A stretch of 64,000 nt of DNA from JABWBP01 sp964522165 (GTDB lineage: Bacteria > Calditrichota > Calditrichia > RBG-13-44-9 > J075), in contig CAZFVV010000013.1 of assembly GCA_964522165.1 (NCBI GenBank), positions 1 to 64,000 on the forward strand, written 5' to 3'. The notes beneath the pieces were generated by a model that saw nothing but the letters and a program-made list of their open reading frames with translations, made no database searches and was not told where the DNA came from. Numbering within the stretch: the stretch's first letter is position 1; each line of letters starts with the position of its first letter. This document shows positions 18,123-26,782 of the stretch, in pieces. Both the position numbers and the translations under genes were made by a program.

Positions 18123-19765
18123 ATGGCACTCCGGTTTATTTTAGGTATATTGCTATCCTCAATCGCACTTCACGCGCAGATAACCTACACTTTCAAACTC
18201 AACGCCGCCGAGCCTGACCGCGGCGGCCTGGTGGGCAACGGTATCACCGATCTGTTCTGGAAAAACGGAACCCTCCACGTGGGCACCGGCTTCGGGCTAA
18301 GCGCCACGACGAACAACGGGGAAACCTGGATAAATTACACTCCCGCCCAATACGGCGGCGAGGGCGGTGTCTCCGCATTAGCCGTGGGGGAAGACGGCAC
18401 TCTCTGGATCGCCGTCGCCTACGATACCACCGTGGAGAATGACCAGAATCTGCCCATCGGCGGCGGATTGCGCTATTTAGAGCCGGGCAGCACGGAGTGG
18501 AAATTCATTCCCCAGCCGATAGACGCCCGCGACGATACCGCCAACGGCAAGCGCCCCACCACCACCCGGGTGCAAAACGTCACTTACGACGTCGCCGTGC
18601 GCGGCAGCGACGAGCTCTGGATCAGCAGCTTTGGCGGCGGGGTGCGCCGCTCCCTGGACCGCGGGCAGACCTGGGAGGTGATTACCACCGACGGCCTGCC
18701 CTTCAGCGCGTTCGATTACCTCAATCACCGGGGATTTTCCGCTTTGGTGGATACCGGCGGCACGATTTGGATCGGCACGGCCGCGGGCATCAGCAAATCC
18801 ACCGACGCCGGGCAGAGTTGGCAGCGCTTCACCCATACCAATCAAAACCAGCCGATTTCCGGCAACTTTGTCATCGGCCTGTTCCACAATCCTTACGATA
18901 ACAGCATCTGGGCTACCACCATCCGCGCCACCGGGGAGACGGAGTTCAACGCGGTCAGCAAAACCGCTAATGGCGGGTTGAGCTGGACCCTTCACCTGGT
19001 GGATGAGCTTTCCGACGGCACTTTTGTGCGTTACATGGCGTTTTACGACTCCGCGGTGTACGCCGCCACCGAGAAAGGGGTTTATAAATCCATTGACGAG
19101 GGGCAGACCTGGCTGCTGCTCCCCCCGGTGCGCGACCGCGAGAGCGGGGAAGGGCTTTACACCAGCACCTTTTACTCCGTGGCCACTTCCCCGGCCGGCG
19201 CGCCGTTTCACCGCTTGTGGGTGGGTTCCGCGGACGGGCTGGGGACCACCGCTAACAACGGGTATGATTGGACGGTTTTCCGCAGCTTTGTGAGCACCCG
19301 GGAGCGCACAGATCCGGCGGTCTATGCCTACCCCAATCCCTATTCCCCGCTGCACGACGACCGCCCCTGCCGCTTTCAGTTCCACGTCGCCGCCGCTGCG
19401 GAAGTTAACATCGACATTTTCAACTTTGCCATGGAGAAAGTGAACACCCTGCGCGGGCAAACCGGCTCCCCGGAAAGCGGCGGCGCCGACCGTTCCCTCA
19501 CCTGGGACGGCAAAGACAACAACGGCCGGCTGGTGGACAACGGCATCTATTTCTTCCGCGCCAANNNNNNNNNNNNNNNNNNNNNNNNNNNNNNNNNNNN
19601 NNNNNNNNNNNNNNNNNNNNNNNNNNNNNNNNNNNNNNNNNNNNNNNNNNNNNNNNNNNNNNNNGCAAAGACAACAACGGCCGGCTGGTGGACAACGGCA
19701 TCTATTTCTTCCGCGCCAATGTGGGCGGCAAAGTGACCTGGGGAAAGGTGGCGATTATCAATTAA
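18123..19765 (+). CDS. Secreted BNR-type beta-propeller with FlgD-like C-terminal Ig domain (contains assembly gap)
   Basis: Probable T9SS or surface substrate. It has a signal peptide ('MALRFILGILLSSIALHAQ'), then repeated 'G.T.W' propeller blades ('SATTNNGETW', 'RSLDRGQTWEV', 'KSTDAGQSWQRF', 'KSIDEGQTWLLL', 'TTANNGYDWTVF'), then a FlgD-like Ig domain ('VYAYPNPYSP', 'VNIDIFNFAMEKV', 'LTWDGKDNNGRLVDNGIYFFRA'). In the submitted sequence a 100-N run at 19565-19664 interrupts the last domain, but it is flanked by an exact 55-bp duplicate; collapsing it gives a continuous ending '...FFRANVGGKVTWGKVAIIN' with stop TAA at 19763-19765. ATG at 18123 is preferred over 18117 from spacing to AGGA at 18112. 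Confidence 0.85.
19510..19719. other. Spurious assembly gap: 55-bp duplicate flanking 100 N
   Basis: Bases 19510-19564 and 19665-19719 are identical over 55 bp and enclose exactly 100 N. The same geometry recurs at 22941-23150. This is the signature of two contigs that share a k-mer-length overlap and were scaffolded without merging. Removing N plus one copy restores the reading frame of the propeller gene. Confidence 0.95.
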
Positions 19766-19787
19766 CCTTGCGCGAGGGAGGAGCCAT

Positions 19788-20780
19788 ATGGATTGGGATA
19801 ATGCCTGGAAAGAAGTTCTGACCCATTTGTTCAAGGAATTTTTGCAGTTTTTCTTTCCCCGGATTTATCGCGAGGTTGATTTCTCCCGCGGCTATGTATT
19901 TCTGGACAAGGAACTGGCGAAAATCATCAAAACCGCCAATATCGGGGCGCGGATTGTCGATAAATTAGCAAAGGTGTACCTGAAAAATGGCGAAGAGAAG
20001 TGGCTGCTCATTCACATCGAAGTGCAAAGTTACCGGGATGAGAATTTCGCCGAGCGGATGTTCATTTACAATTACCGGATTTACGACCGCTATCGCCGGG
20101 AGGTGATCAGCCTGGCGCTATTGGCGGACGCCGATGAAACCTATCGACCGGGGCAATTTCGCATCGCTCGTTGGGGATTTGAGTGTAAATTCAAGTTCCC
20201 GGTCATTAAGCTGCTCGATTACCGTGATAAATTTGAGGCGCTCAGGGGCAAAAAAAATCCCTTCGCAATGGTATTGCGAGGTTATTTGAAAACCCTTGAT
20301 ACTATTGGAAACGACCAGGAACGATTTTCCTGGAAAAAGCGCTTCCTGATGGAATTATACCGCAGCGGGATGAACCGGGAAACCATTTTAGGGGTTTACA
20401 AATTTATCGACTGGGTAATGGAATTACCGGAGGAGTTGGAAGAGAAGATATTAGATGAAACTCACGAAACCGAGGAGGAAAAAACCATGTCGGTATTGAC
20501 AACCGCCGAAAAAAGGGGGCATAAGAAAGGCTTAGAGCAAGGCTTAGAGCAAGGCTTAGAGCAAGGTTTAGAACAAGGAATTCGTGAAGGAATTTACCCG
20601 GCCATTGCCGATCTTTTGGAAATCAAATTCGGTTTTTCGGGCCTGGCGCTGATGGATGAGGTAAAACAGGTCTCCGATATCGAGATGTTGAACAAGATTC
20701 GTCTGGTGTTCAAAAACGCCGCCACGCTTGCAGAAGCGCAAGAGGCGCTAAAAAAACTATTATCGGATAAGAAAGAATAG
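19788..20780 (+). CDS. Rpn/transposase_31-type PD-(D/E)XK nuclease family protein
   Basis: The protein has 330 residues. The N-terminal two-thirds match the Rpn (recombination-promoting nuclease) type: 'WKEVLTHLFKEFLQFFFPRIYREVDFSRGYVFLDKEL' and the core 'EKWLLIHIEVQSYRDENFAERMFIYNYRIYDRY', in which Glu-Val-Gln is the (D/E)xK-like motif III variant (ExQ) usual in this family. The C-terminal part contains a perfect 4-residue repeat 'GLEQ' four times, encoded by a 12-bp tandem repeat, before 'GIREGIYPAIADLLEIKFG'. The family is multi-copy, horizontally mobile and often Lys/Glu rich. Here it sits between a propeller gene and PorV-like genes, with which it has no known functional link. Biological role uncertain. 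Confidence 0.8.
   Translation: MDWDNAWKEVLTHLFKEFLQFFFPRIYREVDFSRGYVFLDKELAKIIKTANIGARIVDKLAKVYLKNGEEKWLLIHIEVQSYRDENFAERMFIYNYRIYDRYRREVISLALLADADETYRPGQFRIARWGFECKFKFPVIKLLDYRDKFEALRGKKNPFAMVLRGYLKTLDTIGNDQERFSWKKRFLMELYRSGMNRETILGVYKFIDWVMELPEELEEKILDETHETEEEKTMSVLTTAEKRGHKKGLEQGLEQGLEQGLEQGIREGIYPAIADLLEIKFGFSGLALMDEVKQVSDIEMLNKIRLVFKNAATLAEAQEALKKLLSDKKE
20529..20576 (+). repeat. 12-bp tandem repeat (x4) inside the Rpn-type gene
   Basis: GGCTTAGAGCAA occurs three times exactly and once as GGTTTAGAACAA. It encodes GLEQ units. Being a multiple of three, copy-number change would alter length without shifting frame; such GxxxG/Q repeats are common and length-variable in this family. Confidence 0.9.
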
Positions 20781-20791
20781 GACACTCTTCG

Positions 20792-21769
20792 ATGTTGCAT
20801 TCTCGTCGATTCTCAATACTATTGCTGATTCTTGTTTCCAGCGGCGCGTTTGCCGAAGGCAACGGCGGTTTCTCCGGCGCTTTTCTGCGCGTCGGCTTAG
20901 GCGCCCGGGCGATGGCCATGGGCAACGCCCAGGTGGCCACCGCGGATCACGGTTATGGCATGTATTACAATCCCGCGGCGCTGCCGAACCTGGAGAAACG
21001 CTATTTCTCGCTCTCCTACAGCAACATGTCCCTGGATCGCAAATTCAACTACATTGGCTTTTCCCTGCCTTTGGCGCCGGTTGCAGGAGCGTCGATCGGG
21101 TGGATCAACAGCGGGGTAGGGGATTTGCGGGCCTATAGTTCCACCGGGCAGGACGTGGGCGAGATCGATCACGGCCTCAATGCCATTTACGCCGCCTTCG
21201 CCCTGAAAATCATCGCCCTGGTTCAGCAAGAAAAGAAGCTGCTGAACGTGCCGGCCGATTTGGTCAGCGTGGGCATTGCGGTCAAATATCTTCGCGAAAG
21301 CCTGGATGATAATGAAGATTTCAATTACAGCGGCAAGGGCTTCGGGGTCGATTTGGGAATCTTGCTGAAGCCGCATCCGCGCCTGGCGCTCGGTTATCAA
21401 GTAAAAGATATCAATGGCAGTTTGAGCTCCAACACCAACGATATTTTTGAGCGCGGCTCGGATCTGGACAACAGTTTTCCCCTGACCCAAAAGGCAGGAT
21501 TGTTCTATCACACCCCTTTGAACTGGTTGAGCGTGGCCTACGATTTCGAGTGGAGCAACAAAGGAGAAGAGAAGCACCACATAGGGGCGGAATTAAGCAG
21601 TAAGATCGCTTTTGGGCGATTCGGCTACGACAACGACCACTTCACTATAGGCGGGGGGCTGCAATTCCACGCTTACAAAAAACTCTCCATGACCCTCGAC
21701 TACGCGTTCGTGGATGACGTGGAAGACGAAGGCATCAGCCACGTCTTCTCCTGGCAGTTTTTGTTTTAG
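20792..21769 (+). CDS. PorV/PorQ-family outer-membrane protein
   Basis: The protein has 325 residues: a signal peptide ('LLLILVSSGAFAEG') and then the diagnostic family start 'GFSGAFLRVGLGARAMAMGNAQVATADHGYGMYYNPAALPNL', as in PorV/PorQ and the UPF0164-like FadL-fold proteins. Amphipathic strands run to an aromatic C-terminus ('FSWQFLF'), as expected for a barrel. PorV shuttles T9SS cargo at the outer membrane in Bacteroidota; a role with the SprA-like protein encoded upstream is inferred. It is probably co-transcribed with the second PorV-like gene, which starts 51 bp downstream. The ATG lies 11 bp after the Rpn-type gene. Confidence 0.85.
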   Translation: MLHSRRFSILLLILVSSGAFAEGNGGFSGAFLRVGLGARAMAMGNAQVATADHGYGMYYNPAALPNLEKRYFSLSYSNMSLDRKFNYIGFSLPLAPVAGASIGWINSGVGDLRAYSSTGQDVGEIDHGLNAIYAAFALKIIALVQQEKKLLNVPADLVSVGIAVKYLRESLDDNEDFNYSGKGFGVDLGILLKPHPRLALGYQVKDINGSLSSNTNDIFERGSDLDNSFPLTQKAGLFYHTPLNWLSVAYDFEWSNKGEEKHHIGAELSSKIAFGRFGYDNDHFTIGGGLQFHAYKKLSMTLDYAFVDDVEDEGISHVFSWQFLF

Positions 21770-21820
21770 GTTAACCGCGAATTACGCGAATAATGTATGG
21801 ATTCAATCAAGGAATGAATA

Positions 21821-22732
21821 ATGAAGCTCTTCAAGAAATTGTTGTGGTTTCTGATAATTAGTAGTCCAGTGGCGCTAACTGCTGCGGAGAATGAGGGCAA
21901 GGCCGGGCTGGCGTTTTTGAAGGTGGGAGTGGACGCCCGCGCATCCGGCATGGGGGAAGCCTACACCGCTGCCTCCAATAACGCATTTGCCACGTATTGG
22001 AATCCCGCCGGGTTGATGGGCGCCAGCCGCTCCAACGTGGTGTTCATGCACAATGAATGGCTCTTCGACGTGAACGGGGAGTTCGGGGCGCTGCAATTCC
22101 GCTCCAACCAATCCAGCCTGGCCTTCCACGTGTACAGTTTTAACGTGGGTGACATCGAAGTGCGCAGCATTCCCAGCGACATGCCCCTGGAAACCACCGG
22201 GGCGAATTATCTCTCCGCCGGGGTATCTTACGCCCGCTCCCTTAGCCAAAACCTGGACGCCGGTCTTACCGTGAAATACCTCTATGAAAAAATATTCTTT
22301 GAGTCCGCCGGCGGTTTTGCTGCGGACCTGGGGTTGCTTTACAGAGGATTGCTCCCCAACCTGACCCTGGGGGGCACAATCCAAAACCTGGGCAAAATGG
22401 GCGAATTCAAGGATGAAGCCACCACCCTGCCGAAAATTGCCCGCCTGGGCGCGCAGTATGCTTTCCCCCAGGCTCTCGGCCCGGCGAAATTATTGCTGGC
22501 CGCCGACCTGGTGAAACCTTTTGACGAGAACCTGCGCGGCCACTTCGGCGCCGAAGCCGGCTTGTGGAAACAACTGATGCTGCGTTTCGGATACATGGCC
22601 GGTTACGAGAGCCGTAGCTTCAGCGCCGGGCTGGGGATTCGCAAATCCTTCATCCAGCTCGATTACAGCTACAGCCCCTTCCAGGATGACCTGGGCGACG
22701 GGCATCGATTCTCCCTCTACCTGGCGCTGTAA
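21821..22732 (+). CDS. PorV/PorQ-family outer-membrane protein, second copy
   Basis: The protein has 303 residues: signal peptide 'LLWFLIISSPVALTAAEN', then 'AGLAFLKVGVDARASGMGEAYTAASNNAFATYWNPAGLM', the N-terminal signature of the PorV/PorQ family. It ends in strand-forming sequence 'DDLGDGHRFSLYLAL'. It is paralogous to the preceding gene but diverged, so it is an old duplication rather than a recent one. The two may serve different T9SS substrates, or one may be a PorQ-like component; sequence alone does not separate these. AAGGA precedes the ATG. Confidence 0.85.
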   Translation: MKLFKKLLWFLIISSPVALTAAENEGKAGLAFLKVGVDARASGMGEAYTAASNNAFATYWNPAGLMGASRSNVVFMHNEWLFDVNGEFGALQFRSNQSSLAFHVYSFNVGDIEVRSIPSDMPLETTGANYLSAGVSYARSLSQNLDAGLTVKYLYEKIFFESAGGFAADLGLLYRGLLPNLTLGGTIQNLGKMGEFKDEATTLPKIARLGAQYAFPQALGPAKLLLAADLVKPFDENLRGHFGAEAGLWKQLMLRFGYMAGYESRSFSAGLGIRKSFIQLDYSYSPFQDDLGDGHRFSLYLAL

Positions 22733-22880
22733 ATACATTCGGTAAGGGTTTCACCCGAGATTTATTATCTTTTCCAAAGGAGCCCCCTTGTGTTCAGGTG
22801 TTCTGGTGCTCGTGTAACTTGAATCCGTTTGGCCTTGAAATACATGAACACTCGAACACCCCAACTCACAAATGTTTCCA

Positions 22881-23932
22881 ATGTCCGCAAATCCAACCCC
22901 TGCCATAACGACCCCGCAACCGGCAGTTTCTATCTGGAGATCGGTGCTGGGGCGGGTTTTGCGCAATCCCCTGGGAATTTTCGGCCTGGTAATCGNNNNN
23001 NNNNNNNNNNNNNNNNNNNNNNNNNNNNNNNNNNNNNNNNNNNNNNNNNNNNNNNNNNNNNNNNNNNNNNNNNNNNNNNNNNNNNNNNNNNNNNNTCGGT
23101 GCTGGGGCGGGTTTTGCGCAATCCCCTGGGAATTTTCGGCCTGGTAATCGTAACGCTCGCGATTCTGGCCGCGCTCTTCGCTCCCCGGCTTGCGCCCTTC
23201 GATCCTTACCAGCAAATTTTGCCGGATCGGTTGAGAGGCCCTTCTTCCGCGCATTTTATGGGGCAGGATGACCTGGGGCGGGACATCCTCAGCCGGGTAA
23301 TCTTCGGAACCCGGGTGTCGCTCAAGGTGGGATTTATTACCGTGGCGGTGAGCGCCCTGGTGGGGATGCTGGTGGGGGCGATTGCCGGGTACTTAGGCGG
23401 CTGGGTGGATGAAATCCTCATGCGCCTTACCGACGTGCTGCTCGCCTTCCCGGGCATTTTGCTGGCGATTGCCATCATGGCGATTCTGGAACCCAGCTTC
23501 AACAACGTATTGATTGCCCTGTGCATTGTGGGATGGAAAGGGTATGCCCGGCTGGTGCGCGGCGAAGTGCTCAAAGAAAAAGAGAAAGAATACGTGCAGG
23601 CGGCCCGGGCGTTAGGATACTCGCGAACCCGCATCATCGTCTTTCACCTGCTTCCCAATACCCTCAACCCGGTGTTCGTCATGGCCACCCTGGGCATTGC
23701 CGGTATGATCATCTCCGAAGCCGGGTTGTCCTTTTTAGGGCTGGGAACCCAACCTCCCACTCCCAGTTGGGGCGGGATGCTCTCCGACGGAACCAATTAC
23801 TTCTGGGAAGCCCCCCACATGACTGTTTTCCCCGGCCTGGCGATCATGATTCTGGTGTTAGGATTCTCCTTCCTCGGCGACGCTCTCCGCGATGCGTTGG
23901 ACCCGCATATCAAATACTATTCGGAAAGCTAA
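22881..23932 (+). CDS. Peptide/nickel-type ABC transporter permease, DppC/OppC family (contains assembly gap)
   Basis: Inner-membrane permease of an oligopeptide-type importer. After collapsing the false gap at 22996-23095 the frame is continuous: a cytoplasmic lead 'SVLGRVLRNPLGIFGLVIVTLAILAALFAPRLAPFDPY' with the first membrane helix, the OppC N-terminal domain 'FMGQDDLGRDILSRVIFGTRVSLKVG', and the EAA loop 'QAARALGYSRTRIIVFHLLPNT', which contacts the ATPase. The C-terminus is 'DALRDALDPHIKYYSES'. ATG at 22881 or 22872 starts it. No matching DppB, DppD/F or binding protein is adjacent; an OppF-like ATPase lies 31 kb away, so the transporter genes are scattered. Confidence 0.9.
22941..23150. 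other. Spurious assembly gap: 55-bp duplicate flanking 100 N
   Basis: Bases 22941-22995 and 23096-23150 are identical over 55 bp around exactly 100 N. The upstream copy is in one frame and the downstream copy in another only because of the gap length; merging them restores the DppC-type permease. Confidence 0.95.
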
Positions 23933-24045
23933 ACGCCGTTCGGCAGTTTTCCCATCCAATCAAATATAAATTTGACTTTCCGGCTTTCGTTAAGTATTAT
24001 TTCAACGCTTTATGATAATATTCAGATTTTCGGAGAATTCCGGCA

Positions 24046-24972
24046 ATGATAACGTCCATCGAAATCGAAAATTATAAATCCATCGTCAAAGCCTCCATTC
24101 AGTTAGCCCCATTTACCCTGCTAATTGGGACAAACGGAAGCGGCAAATCGAATTTTCTGCAGTTGTTGAGGCAGGTTTCGATTCTACGGGTGGGTGGAGG
24201 TGTTCTCGAAAAACATATAAATCATCAAACGTCTTTACAGAGATTCATACTTAAAAATCATCTTGGACAATTACATGACATTCGAGATGGTCAGATAACT
24301 TCCCGCGGCTTAAAAAAGGAACTCAAAAATGTTAAGGTCTTTTCTCTAAATCCTGAGCACGTTGGCCAGCCCGAGCAACTCGTGCCCAATCCCACCGTTC
24401 GGGAAACGGGAGAGGGCGTGGTGCAGGTATTGGATGCCTTGAAAACCGGGGACCGGGAAGATTTATTCGAGTTGATCGAAAGAAGATTGCAGGAATATGT
24501 GCCGGAGATCGAAAAGCTGAGCTTTGTGCCGGGACAGCAGCAAAAACAATTACAGGTGCGGGAAAAACATCTCAACAAACCGCTTCCGGTCAGCCAATTA
24601 TCCGACGGAACCAAATTGGTGCTGATGATCCTCACCATTCTCTACCAGGAAAATCCCCCCACCATGGCGTGCATCGAAGAGATAGACCGGGGGATGCACC
24701 CCCGTTTGCTGGAAAAGGTCGTGCAGCTCTGCTTCGATATGTCCCGGCAGGAAGGAATGCCGCAGATTATCGCCACCACCCATAATCCTTACCTGGTCGA
24801 TCAATTCAAAGGGCATGAGGAGGCGGTAATCATCGTAGAAAAAAAGGACGGGCAGACGATTTTCACCTCTTTGGCGGAGCGGATCACGCACCTGAAACCG
24901 GAAGAGGAGGACCCCCTCGGCCAACTCTGGTTCTCCGGGTTTGTCGGGGGAGTGCCGGTGGAAGGAGCTTAG
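24046..24972 (+). CDS. AAA/ABC-type ATPase (OLD-like), first gene of a two-gene pair
   Basis: The protein has 308 residues. It starts 'MITSIEIENYKSIVKASIQLAPFTLLIGTNGSGKSN', with the Walker A loop at residues 28-36, as in SMC/RecF/OLD-like ATPases. Near the C-terminus are an ABC-like signature 'QLSDGTKLVLMIL', a Walker B-type 'ACIEEIDRGMHPRLLEKVV' and the H-switch 'QIIATTHNPYLVDQF'. The coiled-coil region between them is short, so this is the compact AAA_21 class. The next gene, 2 nt downstream, encodes a TOPRIM-like protein. Such ATPase + TOPRIM pairs are found in phage-defence modules (OLD, PARIS). Membership of a defence system is inferred; the family is also widespread without known function. 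Confidence 0.8.
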   Translation: MITSIEIENYKSIVKASIQLAPFTLLIGTNGSGKSNFLQLLRQVSILRVGGGVLEKHINHQTSLQRFILKNHLGQLHDIRDGQITSRGLKKELKNVKVFSLNPEHVGQPEQLVPNPTVRETGEGVVQVLDALKTGDREDLFELIERRLQEYVPEIEKLSFVPGQQQKQLQVREKHLNKPLPVSQLSDGTKLVLMILTILYQENPPTMACIEEIDRGMHPRLLEKVVQLCFDMSRQEGMPQIIATTHNPYLVDQFKGHEEAVIIVEKKDGQTIFTSLAERITHLKPEEEDPLGQLWFSGFVGGVPVEGA

Positions 24973-24974
24973 GA

Positions 24975-25658
24975 TTGGCGGATAACTTCATATACATCCT
25001 CTCGGAAGACGATATTGATGACATGTTCTATAACCTCTGCGTGGAGAAGCTAAAGGGAGAGACGTATAAACTGGTTCCCCGCCGGCTCCGCCGGGGCGGG
25101 GGCGTTTCCCAGGTCAGAAGATACTTGCCAATCCTTTTGAAAGACATCTTACATAGCGGCGAAGTCGAAAACACGTTTTTTGTGATCGCCCTTGACAATG
25201 ATCGCAGCCCGGCGCACCCCGCTCACCACCCCATACCCCATATTGCCAAATTGCCGAAAACTGAACGTCGGAAAGCCTGCCGGTTTTGCGAATTGGAAAA
25301 AACCGCCCACGATGTTTTAGGGCCGGACAGGAACGCCTGGCCTGTTAAAGGGGCGATAGCGGTGCCGGTGCAAATGTTAGAAAGCTGGCTGCTGCTGATT
25401 TCTAACCCTGAAGAGTATGGGAACGAAGCCTCCCTGCCTTTATTTGCCTTGAAATCCATGCCGCTGGCAAAAACATATTACGCCCCGCGGGAGCCGGAAA
25501 ATCAATTGAAGGATCTGGCCGGAATCGAAAAACGAAAATCGGGACTTGCTTCGATGGAAGACTTCTGCTTGCATTGTATCGAGCAACTGTCCCCTGATGA
25601 ATTGGCCTCCCTTTCGCCCAGCTTTTCTCTGTTTCAAAACCAGGTTGACGCCTGGTAA
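24975..25658 (+). CDS. TOPRIM-like (DUF4276/DUF4435-type) protein paired with the ATPase
   Basis: The protein has 227 residues from TTG at 24975, two bases after the ATPase stop. 'YILSEDDIDDMFY' places an acidic residue (Glu11) after the first hydrophobic strand, and 'TFFVIALDNDRS' gives a DxD motif (Asp74, Asp76) after a later strand, the layout of a TOPRIM metal site. 'VPVQMLESWLLLISNPEEYG' resembles the conserved EAWLL segment of DUF4276. Between them, a His-rich stretch (residues 81-89) and CxxC (102-105) could bind zinc; this is an unusual addition. I infer a nuclease or nucleic-acid-binding partner of the ATPase. The exact family assignment is tentative. Confidence 0.6.
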   Translation: MADNFIYILSEDDIDDMFYNLCVEKLKGETYKLVPRRLRRGGGVSQVRRYLPILLKDILHSGEVENTFFVIALDNDRSPAHPAHHPIPHIAKLPKTERRKACRFCELEKTAHDVLGPDRNAWPVKGAIAVPVQMLESWLLLISNPEEYGNEASLPLFALKSMPLAKTYYAPREPENQLKDLAGIEKRKSGLASMEDFCLHCIEQLSPDELASLSPSFSLFQNQVDAW

Positions 25659-25719
25659 ATACGTTACCTTCTACTTAAACACCGAAACACTTAAACACCA
25701 AAACACGAATTTCTTGATC

Positions 25720-26661
25720 ATGCCTTCAGACAAAATCATCATCTACTGCGATGGCGCCTGTTCCGGCAACCAGTTTGAGCAAAACGTGGGCGGGTGGGGC
25801 GCGGTGCTGCAATACAAAGACCGGGTGAAGGAAATTTACGGCGGGGAGAAGAATACCACCAACAACCGCATGGAGCTGACCGCCTGCATCAAAGCCCTGG
25901 AGCAGGTGAAGCTGAAAAACGCCGAAATCGAGATGTACTGCGACAGCGCCTACATCGTGAACTGCTTCCGGCAGGGCTGGCACCTGAAATGGCAGCGAAA
26001 CGGCTGGATGACTTCCAAAAAAGAGCCGGTGGAGAACCGCGATCTTTGGGAGCGATTGCTTACCCTGGCAGACCAACACCAGGTCGCTTTCCAAAAAGTA
26101 AAAGGCCACGCCGGGGTGGAGTTGAACGAACGCGCCGACCGGTTGGCCAATCGCGGCATGGCCGAGGCTGAAAAAAATTCCCCCCGATCATCACTCGCCA
26201 CTCGCCACTCGCCACGCGCCACTCAAGGCCCTGCTTCCCTGCTGAGCTACCGCGCGGTAGAGGGCGGCTACCTGCTGCGCTTGCCGCGCGGGGCGCGGGT
26301 GATGGAAACCCTGCTGAATTTTATCCGGGAAAAAAACATCGGCGGAGGGGCATTCTCTGCCATCGGCGCGTTGGAGGAGGTGGAATTAGGCTATTTTCGC
26401 CTTTCCGATCATCAATACCTGCGTAAAAAATTGAACGGAATTTACGAGCTGGTCTCCTTCAGCGGCAACGTCAGCTACGTTGACGGCCAGCCCATGGTGC
26501 ATGCCCACGCGGTGCTCGGCGACCCCGATTTTCAAACCGTTGCCGGGCACTTCTTCGACGGCGCCGTGGCGGTAACCATGGAGGTTTATCTCACGGTTTT
26601 CAGCGACAAAATTGCCCGCCGCCGGGAGGAAGAAACCGGGTTGAATTTGCTGGATTTCTAG
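25720..26661 (+). CDS. RNase HI fused to a PPC/DUF296 domain
   Basis: The protein has 313 residues from ATG at 25720. Residues 1-147 are a complete RNase HI, which degrades RNA in RNA-DNA hybrids: 'IYCDGACSGNQ', 'NNRMELTACI', 'EMYCDSAYIV' and 'HAGVELNERADRLAN' supply the four catalytic carboxylates. Residues 172-313 are a PPC/DUF296 domain ('GAFSAIGALEEVELGYF', 'VHAHAVLGDPDF'), a small trimeric fold also found in plant AT-hook proteins and as a solo bacterial gene. They are joined by a linker of about 20 residues ('RHSPRAT' type) encoded by a heptad repeat identical in style to the intergenic repeats of this genome. No start codon or ribosome-binding site suggests a separate PPC gene. An upstream extension of the frame to 25546 overlaps the previous gene and is not used. 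Confidence 0.88.
   Translation: MPSDKIIIYCDGACSGNQFEQNVGGWGAVLQYKDRVKEIYGGEKNTTNNRMELTACIKALEQVKLKNAEIEMYCDSAYIVNCFRQGWHLKWQRNGWMTSKKEPVENRDLWERLLTLADQHQVAFQKVKGHAGVELNERADRLANRGMAEAEKNSPRSSLATRHSPRATQGPASLLSYRAVEGGYLLRLPRGARVMETLLNFIREKNIGGGAFSAIGALEEVELGYFRLSDHQYLRKKLNGIYELVSFSGNVSYVDGQPMVHAHAVLGDPDFQTVAGHFFDGAVAVTMEVYLTVFSDKIARRREEETGLNLLDF
26192..26224 (+). repeat. In-frame heptad tandem repeat forming the RNase H-PPC linker
   Basis: CACTCGC is repeated three times, then CACGCGC, then CACTC (4.7 units). It is translated as part of the linker at residues about 158-168. Confidence 0.9.
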
Positions 26662-26749
26662 ATTATAAGAAAATGTGTTGAGTATAACTAAAACGCTGTG
26701 AAAAGAAAGAATCTGGAGGGCATCCCGGATAACTGGGGTGCAGTAGCAT

Positions 26750-26767
26750 TGCAAAATAAGTTTTGCA
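26750..26767. repeat. Dispersed palindrome, copy in the RNase H-UPF0104 spacer
   Basis: TGCAAAA-TAAG-TTTTGCA has 7-bp perfect arms and lies directly before the AAGAGG ribosome-binding site of the next gene. It belongs to the same family as the copies at 5626-5647 and 34588-34606. Confidence 0.6.
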
Positions 26768-26782
26768 CTCCCAAGAGGCCTT

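Noticed and set aside
19510..19719. Target-site duplication of an unsequenced insertion element in the gap
   Set aside because: 55 bp is far longer than usual duplications, and the same length recurs at an unrelated second gap with identical 100-N size; an assembly artefact explains both.
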